From Triparma columacea (taxonomy: Eukaryota > Sar > Bolidophyceae > Parmales > Triparmaceae), in NCBI GenBank assembly GCA_030267965.1, contig BRYA01000490.1, forward strand, positions 1 through 64,000: a DNA stretch of 64,000 nucleotides, written 5' to 3'. The position numbers and the translations under genes are program-made. The notes below the pieces were generated by a model. That model was not told where the DNA came from. It ran no database searches and worked only from the letters and a program-made list of their open reading frames with translations. Shown here in pieces: positions 52,889-61,573 of this stretch; the first letter of the stretch is position 1, and the number at the start of each line of letters is the position of its first letter.

Positions 52889-54555
52889 CTACAGTTCCAT
52901 TCTCTTTCGCATCTCCTTTCCCAAGGTCTCCATCAGCTCTTCCAACCTCTTCTCCTCCATGATCTCGTTTTTTGCCTTAAAGTAGGGATTCGCTCCTTTC
53001 TCTGAGAAGTGCGGGCAATCGTAGCAGCCCTTCTTTGGGCACGAACCCGACATGGAGCACTTGCTTTTGAGGGTATGGTACCACGACGACCTGTGATTGG
53101 CGTCGCTTGTCATTCCGGATACGTGAAGCGGCGTGCCATTCCCGTTGTTCAAGCTTCTGCCCATGTGCCTGTGGTCGGCCCGGCCGTCCCCGTTCTCCCT
53201 CGCATTTTCAAACAATTTGAGCTCCTCAAATGACACCGCCTTGATGCAATCCACTGGACACGACTGTATAGCAGCTTCGATTGATCCATCCTTGTCACTT
53301 GCCTGAGCGTACGCCCTCGCCCTCCCGGTGGACTGGAGCATCTTGAAGGTCGCCGGCGAGGCCATCGCACAATTTCCGCACCCTATACAACTATCCTCGT
53401 CAACGAACATAAAACTTCCGTCCCGAATGTGGCGAGGGACTGAGGAATCGATGGCAAGAGTCTCAACGCGGAGGTGGGAAGGGGAATCAGCGCCGAAGCT
53501 ATGTGACGAGCGTAGCGAGTCGCGGAGAGGCTTACGTTAGTGGGTGCTCGTCGCGACCCGCCGACATCGTTGTCGCAGCTCTGTCAACATTTCCTCTTAC
53601 GCGCGCTCTTACTCCTGCCTACCCCCTCCTTACCTCTCGCCGTCCATTGCAGATGCTTGGTCGTTGTCATAAAGGATGCACTCGTCCCATAAGTTAGGGA
53701 CCGAAGTTGGTCGGGTCGATGTCTCAGGCGCGGGCAACGGTAGGGTGGGGGTTGCGTGGGCGAGGAAGTCCCGGCGGATCGCATCGACGTTGCCAGCGGA
53801 CAGGGACTTCAGGTAGAGCTCCCGAAATTCAGGGTACGTTATTAGCCCCAGGTGACCATTCTCCGCAAGGACGGCAATGACGAGGGTCGAATGCGGTCCA
53901 AATTCTTCAGAAAAGCACTGCGCGAGAGAGCGATGAACGGCGAGAAGATTGAGTCGTAAGAAGGTTTTACACTTTGTCGAGCTGGAGGACGCCTGTGCCC
54001 TTGAAGGAGTTCAGCTGATTGTTGGACTCCTGGTTACCCATTACTCTCACTGTCGCAGGCTTCCGGGGGCTAGGCTTGCACGCATTGTCTCGCTTTCTCT
54101 GCTCTTCCTCTCCTCGTTCTCACCTTACTCAGCCACCTTGCCGTCGCAGCAGCATCCATCTCGGACTTCCCCTCCGAGTGCTCGTCGAACATTGCCTTCA
54201 CCTCGACCTCGAAGTACCCCGACGGCATCCCCTGCTCCTCATGCCACAGCGCCGGCAGCTCCATGGGAGGCTCTGGGAGGGGTGCGAGGGCCTGCTCTCC
54301 GCAGTGGACGAGGAGGGCGTTACGGGCGTCCTCCTCCAACTCCGTAGTAGAGACGTAGGATAGATCGTCGTCGATGCAAGACATTGATGTGTCGTCAATC
54401 AGACACTCAATTTCTTTCTGCTCAAAAGGAGAGATTGTTGAATGGAGGGAGAGAAAGGGGCGGCTGGGCTTCTGACGGTGACGGAAAGAACTGAAGTCGA
54501 AGGACACTATTAGAGGGACATATACAACGAAAATACACCTTAAATGAATGACCAT
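52889..54555 (-). CDS. Ferredoxin-type 4Fe-4S protein with long N-terminal extension (up to 465 aa, four exons)
   Basis: Exons (54555)54417-54129, 54049-53973, 53917-53634 and 53498-52889 join in phase. The last exon contains the ferredoxin domain: FVDEDSCIGCGNCAMASPAT (CxxCxxC) and a later Cys-Pro (AIQSCPVDCIKAVSF), giving four ligands for one 4Fe-4S cluster, with RDGSFMFVDED before it as in Fer4-type proteins of plants and algae. A Cys-rich tail follows (KCSMSGSCPKKGCYDCPHF), with possible further metal ligands. The N-terminal half has an EF-hand-like acidic segment and ENGHLGLITYPEFRELY, resembling a degenerate EF-hand. The start is uncertain: ATG 54555 reads straight in, but an acceptor at 54418 and an internal MGNQES (possible N-myristoylation start) are alternatives. 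Confidence 0.65.
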
Positions 54556-54823
54556 AATGGTGCGAAAAAGGGCAACTTCACAGCTGAAGTTGGCCCGACA
54601 AGGAATTTTTTTCTGGTGTGTATGACCTTAACAGCGTAAAACAAGCTTCACAAAGAGATATCAACGCAAATATCACGAGGAAAAAGTATAATTAGAAGGA
54701 ATTATAGTTTATGAAGAAGAAATTGGGAAATGATGACCTTGGTGAAAAATGAGTTTTCCAGGTTTTCAGGTTTTCTTTCGGGGTTTTGGGTCTGGGAAGA
54801 AAATAAATAAATAACCCCTGATT

Positions 54824-55478
54824 ATGTCCTCTAAACGAACTCGTAAGCCCAACAGGAAGTATCAGGAGGTAACACATGACTCTGAGGACGAAATTCCTCC
54901 GTCAAAGAAGTGCAAGACAACAAAGAAAAAGACGAAAGAGAAGTCAGCCGAAGCTCCCTCCGCTACATGCATCACTTGCAAAGGCACTGTTGATGGTGAC
55001 AGTGCACCCTTTCATCAATGTCAATTCTGCACAGTGAAAATTTGTATCTCCTGTTTCGACAAGGACACAGACGATGATCCACTTGTCAAGTGCCGCTGTG
55101 GCCTCTTTGGACCAGGGGGGTGGAAAGGGGAGGTGGGCCACATGTGTTCGGGATGTCCCGGACAGGACACGAAGTCTGATACGTCGCAGTACCATCAGTG
55201 GATGGAATGGTGCGCCAACTGCCAAGAAAGGCACTGTTTTGACTGTGTGGAGTCAGGCTGCTGCGACAGCGACACAGAGGTGAGATGTGCAAGTGGAGAC
55301 GTGTTTGGTGTATCTATAAATCCACGTATCCACGTATCCGCTAATTCGCGAACGCAACGCTTACTTGTCGTTGAAGGAGGACTTCAACCGCCACCTCCAA
55401 GCTTCATACAAAAAATTCGGAAAGGATGTTGTGAACCAGGAGATGAATGACCTGTACCATTCCGAGTTAGGCTTCTGA
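54824..55478 (+). CDS. Small Cys-rich zinc-binding protein with basic N-terminus (185 aa, two exons)
   Basis: Exons 54824-55279 and 55377-55478 join at phase 0 (GTGAG donor). The N-terminal 45 residues are very basic with Lys runs (KKCKTTKKKTKEKSAE), probably a nuclear localisation signal. Then Cys pairs follow: CITCKG, HQCQFCTVKICISCFDKD, KCRCGLFGPGGW, MCSGCPGQD, WCANCQERHCFDCVESGCC. The arrangement suggests a cross-braced zinc domain of RING, PHD or ZZ type, but the spacing does not match one cleanly. The last exon encodes a helical tail (EDFNRHLQASYKKFGKDVVN). Unspliced, the frame would instead run into a shorter, unrelated tail. Confidence 0.65.
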
Positions 55479-55595
55479 GTGATGAGTGAGGAGACATTAG
55501 ATACATTAGATACGAATTACGATAAAACGATAAACCACTCCACACACGTCAAATTTTGAATTCAGAAGCGTTGTTAATCATTTTTACCCCCTTTC

Positions 55596-56723
55596 TCAGG
55601 GCATGCACTCGTCGCTGAGCTTCCCACCGACGTACTCTTTCAGCTCCGCTATCCCCACGGTGTCTTTCCCCCCTGACCATGTCCACGCAGCGTCTGCGAG
55701 CAGGAGATCATCCGTTCCGTCAAACGCTTGATAGTGTAAAGAAACACTAACCTCCCCCTTTGAGGACAGGTCGAACCTAATTCCACTGCCCGGCGTTGTA
55801 GCATTCCGCGGGAAGGGGGGTGTTAACCACTCCAACCCAAAAATGGACGCGAGAGCGTCGAGCTCGCTGTCGTGCCCGACCAGAACCCGAGTCCCCCCAG
55901 CCCCTCCTCCCAGAGTAGACAAGATCTCGCTGCTCATATAGCTATGGGACCTTACGTTGAGCGGCAACGCCCGATCTTGTACCTCCCTGTAGTAAATATG
56001 GGCCTCGAGAAACCTATACACATCTTCTCTGCTAAATTCTCCCCAACCCCATTCCGTCACGTTGCCTCCCATCTCCATTAAAAGGTACTCGATAATCTGA
56101 GAAGCAATGGAGGTGCCACCAGAGTAGTAGCCACTACCCTCATCGACATTATCCGTTATCTCTCCAAAAGCAGGAGCCTCCCCTTCCCCCAGCCTCGCCT
56201 GAAACTCGTCAATCAAGTCAACCACCTCCTCGCTCATTGGGAACTCATTCCACCTCTCCTCCACCGCAGCCTTCTGAGACACCGCGTCAATCTCGTCGCA
56301 GAACCCGCACCCTTCAGCTGAAGGGTCGAAGATGCAAGGGTTCTCGATCATATCCCCCTCCTTTAAACCCATGCCCCTCATGAGAGCATGGGCTGTATCA
56401 ATGTCCCTCTGAGCAGCCGAGTCGGCTTCCACAACCACAGGTCCCGGGACTGTTCCAGCGAGCTGTCGCCCTATGCCCTCCACTAGGGCTATCCCGTTAG
56501 GCAAGCACTGATACTCGGCCACTTCGAAGGGCTGCATGGGGTGGCTTGGAGAGGTATAATTGGCTAACCAGTCAAATCCCGGGGCCCCACCTTTCGCAAC
56601 GTCGGGACACGAACGCAGACAGTGTCTCATGACGATGACAGAAGCTACCGCGTCCGAGAGCAGCCTCACCATGCTGGAACAACGATTTGGAAGTTTGGAA
56701 GAAGAACGACTTTCAGAATTCAT
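55596..56723 (-). CDS. Histidine acid phosphatase (branch 2) family protein (about 375 aa)
   Basis: Single exon. The phospho-His motif is VIVMRHCLRSCPDV (RHxxR with Cys in place of the usual Gly), and the proton-donor motif is VLVGHDSELDALASIFGLEW (HD). SAAQRDIDTAHALMRGMGLK matches the conserved Arg-containing helix of phytase and glucose-1-phosphatase-like enzymes. Other segments, such as QIIEYLLMEMGG and SHSYMSSEILSTLGG, fit the alpha-domain. The enzyme should remove phosphate from monoesters; the substrate is unknown. ATG 56723 gives a short N-terminus without a clear signal peptide; Met at 56672 is an alternative. It starts 26 bp from a divergent gene. Confidence 0.8.
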   Translation of the reverse strand: MNSESRSSSKLPNRCSSMVRLLSDAVASVIVMRHCLRSCPDVAKGGAPGFDWLANYTSPSHPMQPFEVAEYQCLPNGIALVEGIGRQLAGTVPGPVVVEADSAAQRDIDTAHALMRGMGLKEGDMIENPCIFDPSAEGCGFCDEIDAVSQKAAVEERWNEFPMSEEVVDLIDEFQARLGEGEAPAFGEITDNVDEGSGYYSGGTSIASQIIEYLLMEMGGNVTEWGWGEFSREDVYRFLEAHIYYREVQDRALPLNVRSHSYMSSEILSTLGGGAGGTRVLVGHDSELDALASIFGLEWLTPPFPRNATTPGSGIRFDLSSKGEVSVSLHYQAFDGTDDLLLADAAWTWSGGKDTVGIAELKEYVGGKLSDECMP

Positions 56724-56749
56724 CAAATTTTACTCCCAAACTATAGACG
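56724..56749. promoter_or_regulatory. 26-bp space between divergent start codons
   Basis: ATG 56723 (minus) and ATG 56750 (plus) are separated by 26 bp. A shared core promoter with near-zero leaders, or promoters inside the opposite coding region, is implied unless the minus gene starts at 56672. Confidence 0.4.
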
Positions 56750-57545
56750 ATGAAGTTTTTGCTTGCCACTGTTCTCGCTCTTCCCTCCGTTCTCGGCGAT
56801 GGAATCCAGTTCAGGTGCGATGGTTTGAATGTGGAGTCCAAAAATGGGATTGGAAAAAGGTGTCATGTGTTTTAGATCCAATCTGTATATCAAACACGAT
56901 ACGAGTATGATCGCGCCGGTCCCTACATACAAACACGAGTCGGGTATTCCCCTGATATTATATGTTTTTGACGGACTCGGGTTCTAACCCCCTCTCCCCA
57001 GCCGAACGATCGACACAATCGCTGATGACTCCTCGTTGCTCCTCAAGATAGATTCAGGATGTTCATCTTCCGATGACCACGGTAGCAATGATTGTTCATT
57101 TGCTTGGGGCGACGAGGTTTCAGGCAGTGTCGACCTCTCCCTTGGACATGACCTCGGTGAGGGATCCACCTTCAGTGTCAACATGAAGGTAAGTCCGGGG
57201 GTCAATCAAGAGAGGCGCAACATCATTCTCACCGTCACCGCAATCTCTTTATAATCCCCCCTCGCTCATCGTTCGCAGGTTGACAGCATCGTCCCTTTCG
57301 CCTTCTCCTGTCCTGTCTGCGGGGCAAACTGCACAACGACCGTCCCAATCGTCAACCAGGACGTAAACTTCGCAATGCCCCCCTGCCCCGTCTCTGCCCT
57401 CGACCTCTCGACCCCCTTTGATTACGCCCTCCCAGCTGACTCTCCAACCAAGGGAGTAAAGGTCAGCGCCAAGGGAACCCTCGGGGTCAAGGACGCTGCC
57501 GGCGACACTGTGCTCTCCGGAGATCTTACCGTGACCGTCCAGTAA
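56750..57545 (+). CDS. Small secreted protein, possibly ML/NPC2-like lipid-binding fold (187 aa, three exons)
   Basis: Exons 56750-56859, 57002-57188 and 57279-57545 join in phase. Residues 1-17 are a signal peptide (MKFLLATVLALPSVLGDG). The mature protein is beta-rich with about nine Cys, including FSCPVCGANCTTTVPIVN, and strands such as GSVDLSLGHDLGEGSTFSVN and GDTVLSGDLTVTV. Size, signal peptide, Cys content and alternating strands are like ML-domain (NPC2/MD-2) proteins that bind lipids, but no signature motif confirms it. The stop TAA at 57543-57545 overlaps a good donor (CA|GTAAGT), so a further exon after 57636 is possible and would change the C-terminus. Confidence 0.5.
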
Positions 57546-57738
57546 GTAGGGGTACCGTGTTGTCCCCCCCCCGGGCTCATGGAGTAGCAGCAGCTACGGT
57601 GAAGTCGCTGCAAACTCTTTTGTTTTCCGTTCCAGTTACAAAAAACAAGACAAAAGTTACTCCGTTAAAGAAACGGTTGGTTTATTCCCCCCCTTTCCAC
57701 TCATAATTCCTCCTTCAAAATCACCAGCTCTTGATGTG

Positions 57739-58791
57739 TCACCATATACTATTTTTCCAGTTATAACTCCTCCTACAGAATCCGCACTTCATGTGGTTGC
57801 ACCCACCGTTCTTGATGGTGACCATATTGCAGTGTGGGCAGTGTCTCCACCTTTCCCCCTCAATTCCCTTCCTTAGATCTCTTTCAATATTCCTGTCTCT
57901 AAACCTTTTCAAAAGATCCACCACTGGTTTAACGATCGTTCCGACAATCGAAGGCCTTGTTATCTCCCAAGCCTCTAAGCATACGAAGCACATCGCCTTA
58001 TCGCTCACGTGATCGTCGTACGCGACCCCCGGGCAGTTCACGTTTGGGCACTCGAGAATGTTGACTCTAACTTGAACCTGGTTTTGGGAGACCTTCTTGA
58101 TGAGCCTAGAGCGTAATGCAACGTCTGAGGAAGCCTTTAAAATTATAGGAGGTGCAAAACGGGACAGTAAAGTGGAGGGCAAACCGGAGTCGCAACCGCA
58201 CAGACACTTTAGATTCAAACTGGGATAGACGTAATCAGGATCATATCTTTTGGCTCCAAACTTTACGCTCCTAATGTATTCTAGCGCTTTTTCCTCGGCG
58301 TCAGAGTGCAAAAAACTCTTCCAGCACTGATTGCAGCATTTAATCCTCCCCGCACAATTTGGATTCATTGTGAATAGGTCTCCTCGTGTCTGCTTGTATT
58401 TTAGAGACGATCGCGAGAGGTGAAATTTCGTGAAAGGTTGCGTTTTGGTGTCAGTTTACCTGGCCTCCGGTGCCCCCCCCCCTCTCCTCTTCCTCACCTC
58501 CTCGCAACAGATGTCGCATGTAATAGTTTTCATTCTCTCTATACGCTCTTTCTCCTTTCTAGTTCGCTCCTCCGCATCCTTCTTAAAGTTAACAACCCAC
58601 CGTTTCACCGCGAATGGTGCCCGCTTCACCTTTTTGCTGGCCTCAATACAAATCGCAACAGGGACGACAATAAGGCCTGTTGTTATTATTATGGTTACGA
58701 GGGCGCATTTTTGACCGAATGTGAAACGTAAAAAAGGATCGAAACGCTTTGGACGGGATCTCTTGCTACGGGAACTTGGAGAGAACACCAT
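57739..58791 (-). CDS. RBR (RING-IBR-RING) E3 ubiquitin ligase-like membrane protein (314 aa, two exons)
   Basis: Exons 58791-58498 and 58389-57739 join at phase 0. The N-terminus is basic, followed by one transmembrane helix (ALVTIIITTGLIVVPVAICI, about residues 31-50) and a charged helix. RING1 spans the intron (TITCDICCEE, then CAGRIKCCNQCWKSF). An IBR-like middle has CLCGCDSGLP and ECPNVNCPGV..CFVCLEAW. The RING2/Rcat segment is RHCPHCNMVTIKNGGCNHMK followed by CGFCRRSYNW; the Cys in GGCNHMKC is the expected catalytic position. RBR ligases pass ubiquitin through a Cys thioester. An ER or other membrane location is inferred. Confidence 0.82.
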
Positions 58792-58955
58792 TTTACCAAA
58801 ACTTTCTTTTGCCAGGAATGAGGGTGGGAGGAACTGAGAAATTTCTTTTTGGTTCAAGTCTTGTTTACCTTTGTATTGAGGGTTCTACCCCAAATTTTCA
58901 TAGGGCAACAAATAATAAGCAAGAAAAAATCTTTCATGTGTCAAAACCCAATCAT

Positions 58956-60453
58956 CTAGACACTTGCTGTTTCTTCCGTGTACATGCCCCTCTCTTTTCC
59001 CCCCTTGTTCCCATCTTCATTAGCAATTTGTTCCGCCAGTGTCATATACCCTCCAGTAAGCTCCGTTCTTCCTTCTTCCTTCCCTTCATTTCCCTTCCCT
59101 TCACCTCCTTCTCCTCCCCCCCTACCCTCCTCCCCCCCTTCAACGTTCTCCCCGTCGTCGAATGATATAACCTCCTCATCGATCCTCCCCCCCTTTTTCC
59201 CCCTCCTCCCCTTCTTATTCTTCGTGCTAAATACCTCCGACTTAATATCCCTAGTAATCTCGCTAGGTACAGAACTACTCCAAAGCGCGCTCCTAAAACT
59301 CCCAGCCGAGGGTAGTGCTTGTGTCATGAACGCGTAACTATCCTGCGCTAGCAAGCTCTGGTCCCCGTCCCCTCTCGCAATAGTAATATACTCCTTATAG
59401 CTGAAAGTAACTGAGTGCGCCATGGCGAAGAAGAGCATTTCAACGCAGATGAGGTAATCCTGTAAACCATCAGCGACATCATCCGCCCCCCAACTACCTC
59501 TTTCATGTACGTACCCGGCGGTTTGAAGGAAGGCTATGAATACACCCTGCCACCAAGTGAAGAACACGACGCCTTTTATGCAGAGGAACTTACCGATCGG
59601 ACGCCAGTTTGTTGGGGATTTTAAATCCGACTCTACGGCGAAGTATAGTTTAACGAGTACATATAGAGCCCACATTTGGCTGAAGTTAGCTATGAAGGCT
59701 ACGTAGAAGTAACCCTTATCTAAACGGAAGGAACCGTTGGAGTAGGCACCGCAGGTCTCGAGGATAATCGTTAGGAAGGTGCAGAAGATTTTTAGGACCA
59801 CGTATTGGAGGACACCGTATTTGCAGTTTAGGAGGAAGTCTGAGGGGTGGGGGGTGGAGGGGGGGGGGGGGGGGGGGGGCAAGNNNNNNNNNNNNNNNNN
59901 NNNNNNNNNNNNNNNNNNNNNNNNNNNNNNNNNNNNNACCCCCCCCCCCCCCCCCCTCCCCACCTCCCCCCTCACCTTCACTATCCCACGGTTCCATAAT
60001 TTTCCCCAGCAGTCTCGGGTGTTTCCCAAACCTGCTCATATCCTTCCTGCTTAATATAATTTTAATATTCCCCTCCCCCCCCAACAGCTCCACAATATAA
60101 TACAGAAAGCTCGCCAGCACATAGCTCTCATACAAGTCTCTCAAGCTCTCGATATACAGCGAGCTCTCGTGGAAGCGTAGGCCGAGCCAGCTTTGTATGG
60201 AGTATAGTGGAACCATCCATAGTATCCTGACTACGAATTTCTGGACGGTAGGCATGTAGTAATGTCTTAAATGCATGATTATCTCTCTAATCGAAATCGG
60301 TACCGTAAGCAGTACGAACGCACCGGCGGAGTAGAAGGCTATGTGATCGTCGGATGTGTTCTTGTCCCGGAAACCAAAGACGGTGAGGACGGGGATGGCG
60401 ATTATCATACAGACGAAGGTTAGGAGACCGAGGATCTCACCAAGCTTACGCAT
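58956..60453 (-). CDS. TMEM184/OST-alpha family organic solute transporter (453 aa, two exons)
   Basis: Exons 60453-59976 and 59839-58956 join in phase (G|AC gives Asp). Six to seven membrane helices are visible: LLTFVCMIIAIPVLTVFGF, FYSAGAFVLLTVPISI, FVVRILWMVPLYSIQSWLGL, YVLASFLYYIVELLGGEG, VVLKIFCTFLTIILETCG, VAFIANFSQMWALYVLVKLY and CIKGVVFFTWWQGVFIAFL. The signature IVELLGG..NI and LKIFCTFLTIILE match TMEM184C-like proteins. The C-terminal about 100 residues are cytosolic, Glu/Gly/Lys-rich and unconserved. Family members move steroids or other organic solutes, or act in vesicle trafficking; the substrate is unknown. The intron holds a 54-N gap flanked by G and C runs. An acceptor-like CTAACAG just before the ATG suggests a 5'-UTR intron. 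Confidence 0.85.
59884..59937. other. Assembly gap of 54 N flanked by a G-run and a C-run
   Basis: A run of Gs (about 59858-59879) precedes and a run of Cs (59939-59956) follows the gap. They are complementary and would fold into a strong hairpin, which probably stopped sequencing. The gap lies in the TMEM184 intron. Confidence 0.85.
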
Positions 60454-61035
60454 TAGACCGGCGGTCCTGTTAGGGGTGGGGGGGGAAGGGTGGTTAAGAG
60501 AGGGTTTGAGGAAGTTCTCAGTATGGGCGTAAAATCAGTGATTGAATTTGTCAGTGATTGAATCAGTGGGTGGAGTGAATCACTGCGTGAATCATTGCGT
60601 AAATCATAATGTGTGTCTCCTTAATGCAGAAGCTCCAGTTGGTCATCACGCGGCTACATTGTTTGTGGGGATATACCTTTGGGGTTCTATTTCTTCTGTT
60701 TGGGTTCTTTCCATCTTCCTTCTCATTTCATCATCCTTTACCCTAGCTGTAGCCCTGCCCTGCTCTTTCATCTAGCCCTTTAATCTTCCCCTTTCTCTTA
60801 ATCTTCCCCTTTCCTCCCTCTCTTATGCTTCCCTCCTTGTGCTTACCTTTTATTAGTGTTTGTATCTAGTGGTTCATCAATTAATAAATCTAAATTAGAT
60901 TCTGATGTTGCCATTGGTGATAGTAAATCTGTGTGGATGTTATGTGTATGTGTATGGTGTGTGTGCGTATAGGAGTATAAGTAATGAGAATAAGCTATGC
61001 CCCTCCTCCCTCGCCCTCAACACTAGCTAACCACC
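60454..61035. other. Intergenic region with short imperfect repeats
   Basis: No convincing gene start is seen. At 60533-60610 units of the form GTGAATCA[CT]TGCG and TCAGTGATTGAAT repeat imperfectly. Around 60940-60975 there is a TG-rich stretch. Upstream exons of the orphan exon that follows could be hidden here. Confidence 0.4.
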
Positions 61036-61143
61036 CAGTGTGTATAGCCTCAGCACTGACGCCGCCAAGGCAGCAGCAGAACTGCACAAGGAGTACCCTG
61101 AAGCCGAGGAAATGCTCAACCAAGCTATAAACAGCAAATAATC
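61036..61143 (+). pseudogene. Orphan terminal exon (about 33 codons)
   Basis: After a typical acceptor (CTAACCACCCAG) the frame YSLSTDAAKAAAELHKEY then PEAEEMLNQAINSK ends in TAA at 61143. Composition is strongly coding (helical, Ala/Glu-rich), but no start exon in phase was found upstream. It is either the last exon of a small gene whose first exon I missed or a leftover of a broken gene. Confidence 0.35.
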
Positions 61144-61573
61144 CAGCAGAATTCTTTTCTCCATTTTCTCGATCAATTCTCAAATAATACTCAATATCTC
61201 ACCATTGCCAACACTCCCACTATCAATTGAACCACGAGGAGAGGAAAAAAATGAAGATAACCCCATAAAGAACTAGTGAGGATCGAACAAACGCCGTCAG
61301 TGAGCAAATATTTATGATCCTGCAATGGGACTGAATTCCTCGAATTCCTTCCTCCTCTTTCTTCAAACCTGGCCCAATCTGCTCATATTTAGGACATTGG
61401 CCACTTACACAACCAACTGCCCATATACCTACTAAACGTTCACCTCCCGCCCGCACCCCTCACCTCAAGTACCCCACATTTTAATTTGCGCAAATATCCC
61501 CCGCTAATTCCCTTCAAAACCCCTACCCTTCCCCCCCCCCATCGGCCCCCCCCCCCCACCACCTTCCTCCACG
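61144..61573. other. Intergenic region, no gene seen
   Basis: About 430 bp; AT-rich to about 61300, then C-rich before the next ATG. No RNA gene was recognised. Confidence 0.4.

Noticed and set aside
61260..61300. GTTCGATCC string on the minus strand resembling a tRNA B box
   Set aside because: The flanks do not pair as a T arm, and no A box or acceptor stem could be found.
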